In this document: positions 1 through 8,272 of the stretch, in pieces
Position numbering within the stretch: the first letter of the stretch is position 1
Layout of the letters: every line of letters starts with the position of its first letter
NCBI GenBank assembly: GCA_025925615.1
Contig: JAICLN010000158.1
Location: forward strand, 1 to 9,143
Direction: 5' to 3'
DNA length: 9,143 nucleotides
Source of the DNA: Actinomycetospora sp.
GTDB taxonomy: Bacteria; Actinomycetota; Actinomycetes; Mycobacteriales; Pseudonocardiaceae
Translations under genes and position numbers: made by a program
The notes under the pieces: generated by a model
What the model saw: the letters and a program-made list of their open reading frames with translations, nothing else
Told to the model about the DNA's origin: nothing
The model's database searches: none

Positions 1-1127
1 GCCCCGGCGAACGAGAGCCGGATCCAGGTGTGGCCGTCGATCGGGTCGAAGTCGATGCCCGGGGCCACCGCGACCCCGGTCTCGGCGAGGATGCGCTTCC
101 CGAACGCCAGCGTGTCGTCGGTGTGGTGGCCGACGTCGGCGTAGACGTAGAAGGCGCCGTCGGCCGGGGCGAGCTGGGAGATCCCGATCTGCGGCAGCCC
201 CTCGAGCAGCAGCGCGCGGTTCACGGCGTAGCGCTCGACGTGGGAGTCCGCCTCGGCGTAGGAGGCGTCGGTGAACGCGGCGAGCGCGGCGGCCTGGGCC
301 GGGACCGGAGCGCAGACGGTGAAGTTCCCCGAGATCACGTCGACGGCGCGGCGCAGCCGCTCGGGCACCAGCAACCACCCGAGCCGCCACCCGGTCATCG
401 ACCAGTACTTCGAGAACGAGGTGACGACGACGGCCTCGTGGCTGGTGTTCCACGCGGTGGCGCTCGACGGGCCCGACGCGTACTCGATCCCGTGGTAGAT
501 CTCGTCGCTGATCAGCTGGGTGCCGTGCTCGGCGCACCACCGGCTCAGCGCGGCCAGCTCGGCGGGATCGATGACGGTGCCGGTCGGGTTCGCGGGGCTC
601 GCGACGATCAGACCGGCGGGGGCCTCGTCGAGCTCGTCGAGCATGGCGACGGTGGGCTGGAACCGGCTCTCGGGGCCGGTCGGCAGCTCGACGACGCGGC
701 AGCCGAGGCTCGCGAGGATGTTCCGGTAGCAGGGGTAGCCGGGGCGGGCGAGGACGACGGTGTCGCCCGCGTCGAACGCCGCGAGGAAGCTCAGCAGGAA
801 CCCGCCCGAGCCGCCGGTGGTGACGACGACGTCGTCGGCGGTCACCGTGTCGTCGCCGTAGCGGCGGCGGTGGTGCGCGGCGATCGCGGCCCGGAGCTCG
901 GGGATGCCGAGCGTGCCGGAGTAGCCGAGGATCTGCTCCGCGAGCGCGGTGGCGGCGGCGTCGCGGACGTCGATCGGGGCGGCGGTGGACGGCTGGCCCG
1001 CCGAGAGGTTGACCAGGTCGCCGTGGGTGCGCTGGCGCTCGGCCGCCGCGGCCCACACGTCCATCACGTGGAACGGCGGGACCTGGGCGCGACTGGCGGG
1101 GGTCCTCGTCGGGCGCACGGTCGTCAC
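1..1127 (-). CDS. PLP-dependent aminotransferase, class I/II (C-terminus beyond window)
   Basis: The minus frame starting with GTG at 1127 stays open to the left edge, giving 375 residues, so the C-terminus is missing. It reads as a fold-type I aminotransferase transferring amino groups through pyridoxal phosphate in the cytoplasm. Visible landmarks are the N-terminal LSAGQPS (residues 41-47), GYSGTLGIPELR (68-79), the cofactor-loop segment TTGGSGG (103-109), ASPANPTGTV with the PLP-contacting Asn (176-185), SDEIYHGIEY with Asp208 and Tyr211, and SFSKYWSMTGWRLGW with Schiff-base Lys240. Arg370 in WIRLSF fits the substrate-carboxylate arginine. This is the aspartate/aromatic aminotransferase style; the amino acid substrate cannot be decided. 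An ATG four bases upstream is in another frame, and Met22 is an alternative start. It follows the transglycosylase gene on the same strand, separated by a 331-bp repeat region. A weak -10-like CAGGGT (1135-1140) precedes the start; no clear Shine-Dalgarno site is seen. Confidence 0.93.
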   Translation of the reverse strand, partial: MTTVRPTRTPASRAQVPPFHVMDVWAAAAERQRTHGDLVNLSAGQPSTAAPIDVRDAAATALAEQILGYSGTLGIPELRAAIAAHHRRRYGDDTVTADDVVVTTGGSGGFLLSFLAAFDAGDTVVLARPGYPCYRNILASLGCRVVELPTGPESRFQPTVAMLDELDEAPAGLIVASPANPTGTVIDPAELAALSRWCAEHGTQLISDEIYHGIEYASGPSSATAWNTSHEAVVVTSFSKYWSMTGWRLGWLLVPERLRRAVDVISGNFTVCAPVPAQAAALAAFTDASYAEADSHVERYAVNRALLLEGLPQIGISQLAPADGAFYVYADVGHHTDDTLAFGKRILAETGVAVAPGIDFDPIDGHTWIRLSFAG

Positions 1128-1180
1128 GCATCCCACCCTGACACAGGGCGCGGACCGCGAGCCGGGTGCGCCGCGACGAC

Positions 1181-1234
1181 GAGGGGCACACGACGCAGCT
1201 CCCAGACCGACCCCGCCTGCTTGCTGTGCCTCTC
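1181..1234 (+). repeat. Hairpin element copy 1
   Basis: Left arm 1181-1190 pairs with right arm 1225-1234 in 9 Watson-Crick pairs plus one G-T pair (1184 with 1231). An inner stem GCAG/CTGC (1195-1198 with 1217-1220) follows an internal loop. The G-T pair is a wobble only in plus-strand RNA; in minus-strand RNA it would be an A-C mismatch. Confidence 0.8.
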
Positions 1235-1272
1235 ATCGAGACCCAGCCCCCGCCACCGCAACGGCTCACGAC

Positions 1273-1326
1273 CAGGGGCACAACAGGCAGCCCGCGGGGC
1301 CGTCCGAACTGCCCCGTGTGCTCCTG
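1273..1326 (+). repeat. Hairpin element copy 2 (diverged)
   Basis: Left arm 1273-1282 pairs with right arm 1317-1326 in 9 Watson-Crick pairs plus one G-T pair (1277 with 1322). The outermost pair is C-G here but G-C in copies 1 and 3, a compensatory change. The inner stem is GGCAG/CTGCC (1286-1290 with 1309-1313). The apical loop sequence differs most from the other two copies. Confidence 0.75.
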
Positions 1327-1365
1327 ATCGAGGTCCAGCAGCCCGCCGCCACGGGCGCCGCCGAC

Positions 1366-1419
1366 GAGGGGCACACGACGCAGCTCCCGCGCCGATCCCG
1401 CGTGCGTGCTGTGCCCCTC
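1366..1419 (+). repeat. Hairpin element copy 3 (perfect outer stem)
   Basis: Left arm 1366-1375 and right arm 1410-1419 form a perfect 10-bp inverted repeat. The inner stem is ACGCA/TGCGT (1378-1382 with 1403-1407). At the second inner pair this copy has C-G (1379 with 1406) where copy 2 has G-C (1286 with 1313), a second compensatory change. Confidence 0.82.
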
Positions 1420-1458
1420 GTTGAGGTTCACGGAGTGCCCGGCCCGTGCCGACGCAGG

Positions 1459-2703
1459 TCAGTAGCCGACGTAGCCGTGGCCGTGGGCGAGCGCCTGGAC
1501 GCCGGGGACCTTCGACACCGAGCCGTACCGCGCGATGGCGTAGCGGACCCCGGCGATAATGTTGTCGACCGGGTCGTGGATGTCCCCGTGGCCGGGGAGG
1601 TCGTGGGCGGCGAACGTCGGCCCGATCGTCTGCATGAGACCGACCGACGGCGTGCCCTTCGCGGCGTTGGAGTCCCACCCGTTGGTCGCGTCCGGGTCGC
1701 CGCCGGACTCGTGGTCGATGATCGTCGCGATGTCGTCGGGATTCATCTTGTCGACCGGCACGCCGTGCTGGGCGAGGATCGCGGTCGCCTGGCGGATCCA
1801 GTCGCCGACCTTCCCGGGGGGCCCGCCGCCGGGTCCCGACGAGGACGCGGCGTCGCCCGACCTGCCGTCGGTGTCACGGGAGCCGGACCCGGCGTCGTCC
1901 GACCCGTCGTCGTGGGACGACCCGCCGTGGTGGCCGTCGCCCGACGTGCCGTCCTGCTCGGAGCCGCCCCCGGACCCGTCGTCGTCACCCGACCCGCCGT
2001 CGTCGCCCGACCCGCCGTCGTCACCCGCCCCGCCGTCGTCACCGTCGGTGATGCGGGCGTCCTGGACGGGCCCGTCGGCGCCGGCCGTCGGCTGCCGCCG
2101 CTCGGCCCACCGCGACGACGCACCGGACCCGGAGGTGCCCGAGTCCGGCGAGCGCAGGCGCGACCAGCCCGTCATCTCCCCGGTCAGCGCGCGCAGCCGG
2201 CGCACCGAGGCCGCCACCTCGGACTCCGCCCGGTCCAGCGCCGCCTGGGCGCGCGCGGTCGGCTCGGCGACCACCGCGCGCACCTCGTCCGGGTCCGGCC
2301 GACCCGAGACACGCGCCCCGGAGTACGCCGCGTCGAGGGCGTCGGAGACGTGCCCGGCCACCTGGTCGCGCAGCGACTGCAGCGTGTTCCCCAGTCCGGC
2401 GAGCTCGCGCTGGGCCGCCCGCGCGGCCTCCCCGGTCGGCGCGCCGGCCCGGGCGAAGTCGGCCGTGTAGCGGGCGAAGGCGTCGGCCCCGGGGCCCTGC
2501 CACGTGCGCGCGACGTCGTCCCCGCCGCCGGCGACCGCCCGCATCGAGTCGTCCATCCCGTCGGCCAGCGCCGCGAGCCGCCGCCCGAGCTCACCCACGG
2601 CCGCGGCATCGACCCGGTCGACCCGGTCGGCGATCGCGAGCAGCGCCTCGGTGCCCGGCGTGGCCTCCAGCGCGCCCACGACGTCGTAGCCCCATCCCGC
2701 CAC
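1459..2703 (-). CDS. WXG100-like protein with C-terminal lytic transglycosylase (SLT) domain
   Basis: The 414-residue product has three parts. Residues about 25-175 are Ala-rich and helical, with a W-x-G turn (Trp68, Gly70) between predicted helices, as in WXG100/ESX-type proteins. Residues about 185-295 are a low-complexity Asp/Gly/Ser linker. Residues about 297-414 form an SLT-type transglycosylase domain, with likely catalytic Glu332 in DHESGGDP, SVGLMQTIGPTF (353-364) and NIIAGVRYAIARYGS (381-395). Family knowledge: such domains cleave the MurNAc-GlcNAc bond of peptidoglycan, and this subtype also occurs in actinophage tape-measure proteins. There is no Sec or Tat signal, so type VII secretion is inferred; an exact YxxxD/E signal was not found. 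The GTG start at 2703 lies 3 bases after the upstream stop, suggesting translational coupling. The domain calls are strong; the export route is less certain. Confidence 0.9.
   Translation of the reverse strand: MAGWGYDVVGALEATPGTEALLAIADRVDRVDAAAVGELGRRLAALADGMDDSMRAVAGGGDDVARTWQGPGADAFARYTADFARAGAPTGEAARAAQRELAGLGNTLQSLRDQVAGHVSDALDAAYSGARVSGRPDPDEVRAVVAEPTARAQAALDRAESEVAASVRRLRALTGEMTGWSRLRSPDSGTSGSGASSRWAERRQPTAGADGPVQDARITDGDDGGAGDDGGSGDDGGSGDDDGSGGGSEQDGTSGDGHHGGSSHDDGSDDAGSGSRDTDGRSGDAASSSGPGGGPPGKVGDWIRQATAILAQHGVPVDKMNPDDIATIIDHESGGDPDATNGWDSNAAKGTPSVGLMQTIGPTFAAHDLPGHGDIHDPVDNIIAGVRYAIARYGSVSKVPGVQALAHGHGYVGY
1972..2043 (-). repeat. In-frame 18-bp tandem repeat encoding the GDDGGS linker
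   Basis: Four consecutive 18-bp units encode GDDGGA, GDDGGS, GDDGGS and GDDDGS (residues 221-244 of the transglycosylase protein). The units are nearly identical at DNA level, so slippage could change linker length between strains. The surrounding residues (245-285) remain Asp/Gly/Ser/His-rich but are not regular. The likely role is a flexible acidic tether between the WXG-like and catalytic domains. Confidence 0.85.
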
Positions 2704-2706
2704 GGC

Positions 2707-3087
2707 TCACCGGAGGGCGGCCAGGGCGCCCAGTCCGGCCGACGAGGAGCGCGGGAAGCCGCCGGCGAGCCCGCTCGCCCCGCGCGTCACGGCCCGCACG
2801 CCGACGGCACCGGCCGCGTCGGCGTCCTGCATCGAGCGCAGCGTGGCGTCGAGCGCCCGGTCGACCTCGGCCATCCGGGCCCCGCCCGCCGTCAGCTCGC
2901 CCTCCAGTGCCGCACGCAGGTCCGCCAGCGCTCCGACCAGCGCACCGCCGGACGCCAGCCCGTCCAAGCCGAGGTCGTCCGCGCCTCTGCCCAGCGCATC
3001 GGCGAGCGCCGGGATGCGACGGGCCTGCGTGGCGGCCGCGACGCGGGCCGCCTCGATGGCGGCGGAGCCGTAGACGAGGTCGGGCAT
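2707..3087 (-). CDS. Small helical protein, likely type VII secretion-associated (EspC-like)
   Basis: The gene encodes 126 residues, Ala-rich and predicted mostly helical, with no Cys, no Trp and no signal peptide or membrane segment. The pattern AAIEAARVAAATQAR near the N-terminus, then ELTAGGARMAEVDRALDATL (64-83) and a Gly/Ser-rich tail (103-119), recalls EspC/DUF2580-type partners of ESX secretion; this is pattern similarity, not a proven family match. It is the first gene of a pair with the WXG/transglycosylase gene 3 bases downstream, so a partner or co-secreted role is inferred. The ATG at 3087 was chosen because longer in-frame versions would run into purD, and because a -10-like hexamer ends exactly 7 bases before it. 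No Shine-Dalgarno sequence is visible. Confidence 0.75.
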   Translation of the reverse strand: MPDLVYGSAAIEAARVAAATQARRIPALADALGRGADDLGLDGLASGGALVGALADLRAALEGELTAGGARMAEVDRALDATLRSMQDADAAGAVGVRAVTRGASGLAGGFPRSSSAGLGALAALR

Positions 3088-3093
3088 GCCGCG

Positions 3094-3099
3094 AGGGTA
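3094..3099 (-). promoter_or_regulatory. -10 element TACCCT, leaderless start of the WXG operon
   Basis: Read on the minus strand, TACCCT ends 7 bases before the A of the ATG at 3087, so +1 would coincide with the start codon. It matches TANNNT. No convincing -35 hexamer is seen at 16-18 bp spacing. Confidence 0.5.
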
Positions 3100-3176
3100 G
3101 GTCGGAGCCCGGACGCTCGGGGACGGTTCGGCACAACTCGGTCGAGACCGGCCCGACGACGTGGCTTTTTCTGTCA

Positions 3177-3194
3177 CTGGATGCAAGCATTCAG
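3177..3194. promoter_or_regulatory. Inverted repeat, candidate operator upstream of the WXG operon
   Basis: CTGGATGCAAGCATTCAG has 8-bp arms around a central AA with a single mismatched pair (7 of 8 match). It lies about 90 bp upstream of the operon's proposed start and about 40 bp past the purD stop, in a locally AT-richer patch. Its size and symmetry suit a dimeric helix-turn-helix regulator. The regulator is unknown, and the distance from the proposed -10 is large for simple repression. Confidence 0.4.
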
Positions 3195-3209
3195 GCGAGC
3201 ACGCCGATA

Positions 3210-3235
3210 GGGCTTCGCTGGCATCGAGAAGGCCC
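3210..3235 (-). terminator. Candidate hairpin terminator after purD
   Basis: On the minus strand the hairpin starts at the base after the purD stop codon. The arms are GGGC-TTC (with one bulged C) and GAAGCCC, around an 11-base loop. No T-tract follows, which is common for actinobacterial terminators but lowers certainty. Confidence 0.4.
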
Positions 3236-4498
3236 TCAGCCCGGGACCGCGATCCGCCCCTCGACCGCGGCCCGGCCGATGTCGGTGCGCGCGTGGCCGG
3301 CCGGGAGGTGCACCGCGCCGAGCCGGGCGTACGCGTCGGCGCGGGCGTCGGCGAGCGTCGCCCCCGTCCCGACCACGGACAGCACCCGGCCACCCGCGCT
3401 GACCACCGCCCCGTCGTCACGCCGTCGCGTGCCGGCGTGCAGCACCCCGGGACCGTCGGCACCGGTGATGACCTCGCCGGTGCGGACCGCGCCGGGGTAG
3501 CCCTCGGCGGCGACGACGACCGTCACCGCGTAGCCGTCCGCCCAGGTCGGAGCGGGTTCGGAGCCCAGCTGACCGGTGGCCGTGGCGAGCAGCAGCGAGG
3601 CGAGCGAGGAGCGCAGCAGCGCGAGCACCGCCTGCGTCTCGGGGTCGCCGAACCGGGCGTTGAACTCCACCACCTGCGGGCCCGACGAGGTCAGCGCGAG
3701 CCCGGCGTAGAGCAGCCCCGAGAACGGTGTCCCCCGTCGCACCATCTCGGCGGCGACCGGTCGGATGATCCGTGCCACCACGTCGTCCACCAGGGCCGGC
3801 GGCGCCCAGGGCAGCGGCGCGTAGGCGCCCATCCCGCCGGTGTTCGGCCCGGCGTCGTCGTCGCCGAGCCGCTTGGCGTCCTGCGCGGGCAGCAGCGGTA
3901 CGACGTCGGTGCCGTCGACGCAGCAGAACAGCGAGACCTCGGGACCGTCGAGGAACGACTCGACGAGCACCGGGTGCCCGCCCTCGAGCAGGGCCATCGC
4001 GTGCGCCCGGGCGTCGTCGCGCTCCGAGGTCACCAGGACACCCTTGCCCGCGGCCAGCCCGTCGTCCTTGACGACCCAGGGCGCCCCGAACTCCTCGATC
4101 ACCCCGTCCAGCCGTGCGGGGGTGTCGACGATCCGGGACGACGCGGTCGGCACCCCGGCCGCCGCCATGACGTCCTTGGCGAAGGCCTTCGAGCCCTCGA
4201 TCCGCGCGGCCGCCGCGGTGGGGCCGAAGCAGGGGATGCCGGCCGCGCGCAGCGCGTCGCCGACCCCGGCGACCAGCGGCGCCTCGGGCCCGACGACGAC
4301 GAGGTCCGCCTTCCAGCGCCGCGCGAGGTCCACGACGGCGGGTCCGGAGGTCGGGTCCGCGAGGCCCGGGTGCTCGGCGAGGCCGGCGGTCCCGGCGTTG
4401 CCCGGGGCGGCGGCCAGCGCGGTCACGGCCGGGTCGGCGGCGAGGGCGAGCAGCAGGGCGTGTTCGCGGGCTCCGGACCCGACGACCAGGACGCGCAC
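3236..4498 (-). CDS. purD: Phosphoribosylamine-glycine ligase (GARS)
   Basis: PurD joins glycine to 5-phosphoribosylamine using ATP, the second step of de novo IMP synthesis, in the cytoplasm. The 420-residue length is normal for the monofunctional bacterial enzyme. Visible motifs are the N-terminal [13 protein letters not shown] (3-15), [12 protein letters not shown] (70-81), the ATP-grasp glycine-rich segment [11 protein letters not shown] (144-154), [11 protein letters not shown] (218-228) and the metal-binding/catalytic block [12 protein letters not shown] (278-289), followed by the C-terminal beta-barrel domain. The start is taken as GTG at 4498 because the family begins at this VRVLVVGSG segment; an in-frame extension to 4615 encodes unrelated residues. 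A -10-like TAGGGT lies 8 bases before the GTG, so the mRNA may have little or no leader. It is divergent from the phosphodiesterase gene. All key motifs are intact. Confidence 0.97.
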   Translation of the reverse strand: MRVLVVGSGAREHALLLALAADPAVTALAAAPGNAGTAGLAEHPGLADPTSGPAVVDLARRWKADLVVVGPEAPLVAGVGDALRAAGIPCFGPTAAAARIEGSKAFAKDVMAAAGVPTASSRIVDTPARLDGVIEEFGAPWVVKDDGLAAGKGVLVTSERDDARAHAMALLEGGHPVLVESFLDGPEVSLFCCVDGTDVVPLLPAQDAKRLGDDDAGPNTGGMGAYAPLPWAPPALVDDVVARIIRPVAAEMVRRGTPFSGLLYAGLALTSSGPQVVEFNARFGDPETQAVLALLRSSLASLLLATATGQLGSEPAPTWADGYAVTVVVAAEGYPGAVRTGEVITGADGPGVLHAGTRRRDDGAVVSAGGRVLSVVGTGATLADARADAYARLGAVHLPAGHARTDIGRAAVEGRIAVPG

Positions 4499-4506
4499 GG
4501 CCGCCG

Positions 4507-4512
4507 ACCCTA
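4507..4512 (-). promoter_or_regulatory. -10-like TAGGGT before purD
   Basis: On the minus strand TAGGGT is followed by 8 bases and then the purD GTG. This would place +1 within one or two bases of the start codon, suggesting a leaderless or nearly leaderless transcript. No -35 match is evident. Confidence 0.4.
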
Positions 4513-4617
4513 CGGGGCCGGGCGCGGGGTGCCGCTGCCGCCCGGTCGCGAGGAGCCGATGTTCACCGCGGCGACGCTCGCCCGGGTGGCGGAGGAGGAC
4601 GCGGCCGGAAAGCATCG

Positions 4618-5724
4618 GTGACCATGGAGCTCTCCCGCCGCGCCGCGTTCGTGACCGCCGGGGGCCTCGCGGCCGTCACGGCGGCTACCGGACCCGCTCA
4701 CGCGCCGGGTCCGGGCCGGTCGTCGGTGACGATCGTCGGGCACCGCGGGGCGGCCGGGTACCGCCCCGAGCACACCGTCAGCTCCTACTCGCTCGCCGCC
4801 CGGTTCGGGGTGGACGCCGTCGACGTCGACCTCTGCTCCACCCGCGACGGCCACCTCGTCGCCCGCCACGAGCCGGAGATCGGCGGGACCACCGACGTCG
4901 CCGCCCACCCGGAGTTCGCGTCGCGGCGCACGACGAAGGTCATCGACTCGACGCCCACCGAGGGCTGGTTCACCGTCGACTTCACCCTCGCCGAGCTCAA
5001 GACGCTCCGCGCCGTCGAGCGCATCCCGGCCGTCCGTCCGCACAACGCGCTCTACGACCGCCGCGAGGAGATCCTCACCCTCGACGAGGTCCTCGACACC
5101 CTCGACGGCCTCACCCGCGAGCTGGGACGACGCGTCGGTGTCCTGCCCGAGGTCAAGCACTCGACGTTCCACGCCTCGATCGGGCTGCCGGTCGAACCGG
5201 GACTCGTCGAGACCCTGCGCCGCCGCGGGCTCGAGTCCGACCCGCACGTGATCATCCAGTCCTTCGAGACCGCGAACCTCACGGCCCTCGAGACCCAGCT
5301 CGGGTGCCCCCTGCTGCAGCTGGTCGATGCCGCGGGCGTCGCTCCGGCCGACCTCGTGGCCATCGGCGACCGCCGGACCTTCGACGACCTCGTCACGCCC
5401 GCCGGCCTGCGGGAGATCGCCGGGTACGCGACGTGGATCGGCCCGACGAAGGAGCGGGTAGTCTCCCCGGCGGGCGCGCCGACACCCCTGCTCGCGGACG
5501 CCCGTGCGGTCGGGCTGAAGACGATGCCCTACACGTTCCGGAACGAGAACGAGTTCCTCCCGGTGGCCCTGCGCCGAGGGGAGCAGCCCGGTCAGCCCCC
5601 GCAGGCGGCCCCGCGGTCGACCTACGGCGACGCGCTCGCCGAGTACGCCCGGTACCGCGCGCTCGGCGTCGAGGGGCTGTTCAGCGACAACGGCGACACG
5701 GCGGTGACCGCGTGGACGAGCTGA
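4618..5724 (+). CDS. Secreted glycerophosphodiester phosphodiesterase (GlpQ type)
   Basis: The 368-residue product is expected to hydrolyse glycerophosphodiesters to glycerol 3-phosphate and an alcohol outside the membrane. Residues 1-29 look like a Tat-type signal (SRRAAFV at 6-12, an Ala-rich core, and AHA before Pro30 as cleavage site). The GDPD barrel follows: [13 protein letters not shown] with His42, Arg43 and Glu51, [14 protein letters not shown] with His84, then the GlpQ-subfamily insertion ([27 protein letters not shown], 116-130), [10 protein letters not shown] with Glu178 and Lys180, IIQSFE (212-217), [10 protein letters not shown] (303-312) and [10 protein letters not shown] (353-362). 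One oddity is DVDL at 69-72, where relatives usually have an E-x-D pair. The GTG at 4618 has GGAAAG 5 bases upstream; ATG at 4624 is an alternative. It may scavenge phosphate or glycerol from lipid or teichoic-type polymers (inference). Confidence 0.95.
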   Translation: MTMELSRRAAFVTAGGLAAVTAATGPAHAPGPGRSSVTIVGHRGAAGYRPEHTVSSYSLAARFGVDAVDVDLCSTRDGHLVARHEPEIGGTTDVAAHPEFASRRTTKVIDSTPTEGWFTVDFTLAELKTLRAVERIPAVRPHNALYDRREEILTLDEVLDTLDGLTRELGRRVGVLPEVKHSTFHASIGLPVEPGLVETLRRRGLESDPHVIIQSFETANLTALETQLGCPLLQLVDAAGVAPADLVAIGDRRTFDDLVTPAGLREIAGYATWIGPTKERVVSPAGAPTPLLADARAVGLKTMPYTFRNENEFLPVALRRGEQPGQPPQAAPRSTYGDALAEYARYRALGVEGLFSDNGDTAVTAWTS

Positions 5725-5742
5725 CCGGTCACTTCCGGACCG
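5722..5742. terminator. Palindromic convergent stop region, possible bidirectional terminator
   Basis: TGACCGGTCA (5722-5731) is a perfect 10-bp palindrome whose two ends are the TGA stop codons of the convergent phosphodiesterase and zinc-finger genes. An overlapping hairpin, CGGTC (5726-5730) with GACCG (5738-5742), is also possible. There is no T-tract on either strand, and it is too short to be a strong terminator alone. Confidence 0.3.
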
Positions 5743-6055
5743 TCGGGACCCCGTCCTCGGCGAGCACGAGCGGCAGCAGCCGGCGGTCGAGGTAGCACCA
5801 CCGCCACGCCTCGCCGGGCTCGAACGACTGCATCACCGGGTGCCCCGTCGCGTCGTGGTGGGCCGTGGCGTGCCGGTACGGGCTCGAGTCGCAGCACGCG
5901 ACGTGCCCGCACGTCATGCACATCCGCAGGTGGGCCCACGCGTCGTAGCCGGCCTCCCGACAGTCCGGGCAGATCAGGCCCGGGGTGTCCGGATCGACGG
6001 ACGGGGTGGGCTCGGCGGCGTGCTTGGACTCGATGAGGTGTTCACAGGCGCCCAC
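5729..6055 (-). CDS. Stand-alone UBP-type zinc-finger protein
   Basis: The 108-residue product consists almost entirely of a zf-UBP domain. Metal ligands visible in order are CEH (Cys4, His6), CPDC (Cys29, Cys32), CMTC (Cys46, Cys49), Cys54 in GHVACC, and His62, His66/67 and His72 in YRHATAHHDATGH. In eukaryotes this fold binds the free C-terminus of ubiquitin. Bacteria have stand-alone copies whose ligand is unknown to me, and actinobacteria use Pup rather than ubiquitin, so only metal binding is predicted. No enzyme domain, signal or membrane segment is seen. It follows purA by 29 bp on the same strand but has a very good -10 hexamer of its own, making independent leaderless transcription likely. 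The start is GTG at 6055; the nearby ATG and GTG upstream are out of frame. It converges on the phosphodiesterase gene with a 4-bp gap. Confidence 0.92.
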   Translation of the reverse strand: MGACEHLIESKHAAEPTPSVDPDTPGLICPDCREAGYDAWAHLRMCMTCGHVACCDSSPYRHATAHHDATGHPVMQSFEPGEAWRWCYLDRRLLPLVLAEDGVPTVRK

Positions 6056-6061
6056 CGCACC

Positions 6062-6067
6062 ATTCTA
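6062..6067 (-). promoter_or_regulatory. -10 element TAGAAT, leaderless start of the zinc-finger gene
   Basis: On the minus strand TAGAAT differs from TATAAT at one base. Exactly 6 bases separate it from the GTG start at 6055, so +1 would be the start codon. It sits in the 29-bp gap after purA, implying the gene can be transcribed apart from purA. Confidence 0.65.
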
Positions 6068-6084
6068 GGTGACGCCGCGGGCCC

Positions 6085-8233
<2,149 letters not shown>

Positions 8234-8272
8234 ATCCCCGGTCGTCCCTCCGTTGTCGTGCATGTGGGTGGT

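Larger units (their letters stand above)
1177..1419. repeat. Tandem array of three 92-93-bp units, each with a 54-bp hairpin
   Basis: Three 54-bp elements start at 1181, 1273 and 1366, so the period is 92 then 93 bp. Each is bounded by 10-bp inverted arms of the form nAGGGGCACA and TGTGCCCCTn. Copies 1 and 3 share a 27-bp exact direct repeat (1177-1203 and 1362-1388). The spacers (1235-1272 and 1327-1365) are also related: both begin ATCGAG and continue with CCAGC and CCCGCC segments, so the whole unit is tandemly repeated. All three can form a 10-bp outer stem, a small internal loop, a 4-5-bp inner stem and an 18-base loop. Candidates are a REP-like intergenic repeat, a structured RNA, or stacked terminators and regulatory hairpins. 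I do not recognise a named family. Confidence 0.85.
1128..1458. other. Gene-free intergenic region carrying a hairpin repeat array
   Basis: This 331-bp stretch between two minus-strand genes has no convincing gene on either strand. Long open frames crossing it are antisense continuations of GC-rich shadow frames. It is filled mainly by three 54-bp imperfect palindromes and their similar 38-39-bp spacers. A weak 5-bp hairpin (CACGG at 1429-1433, CCGTG at 1444-1448) lies just past the stop codon of the transglycosylase gene and could add to termination. On the minus strand the region would be the 3' UTR of that gene and the 5' region of the aminotransferase gene. Confidence 0.8.

Noticed and set aside
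1177..1419. CRISPR array
   Set aside because: There are only three units; the repeats are long imperfect palindromes that differ from each other, and the spacers resemble one another instead of being unique.
1177..1419. tRNA cluster or transposon ends
   Set aside because: The hairpins do not fold into a cloverleaf with D and T arms, and there is no transposase gene or target-site duplication around the array.
30..3210. Very long plus-strand open frames across 30-1424, 949-3210 and 1559-2470
   Set aside because: They lie opposite the aminotransferase and WXG/transglycosylase genes, are Arg/Pro/Ser-rich or Val/Gly/Arg-rich with no recognisable domain, and are the usual antisense shadows at this GC content.
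4498..4615. N-terminal extension of purD to 4615
   Set aside because: The extra 39 residues are Arg/Pro-rich and unlike the family, which begins at the VRVLVVGSG segment; a -10-like hexamer lies inside the extension.
3161..5795. Plus-strand open frames of 486 and 651 codons across purD and the phosphodiesterase gene
   Set aside because: They are antisense to the fully motif-supported purD or out of frame with the phosphodiesterase gene, and have shadow-type composition.
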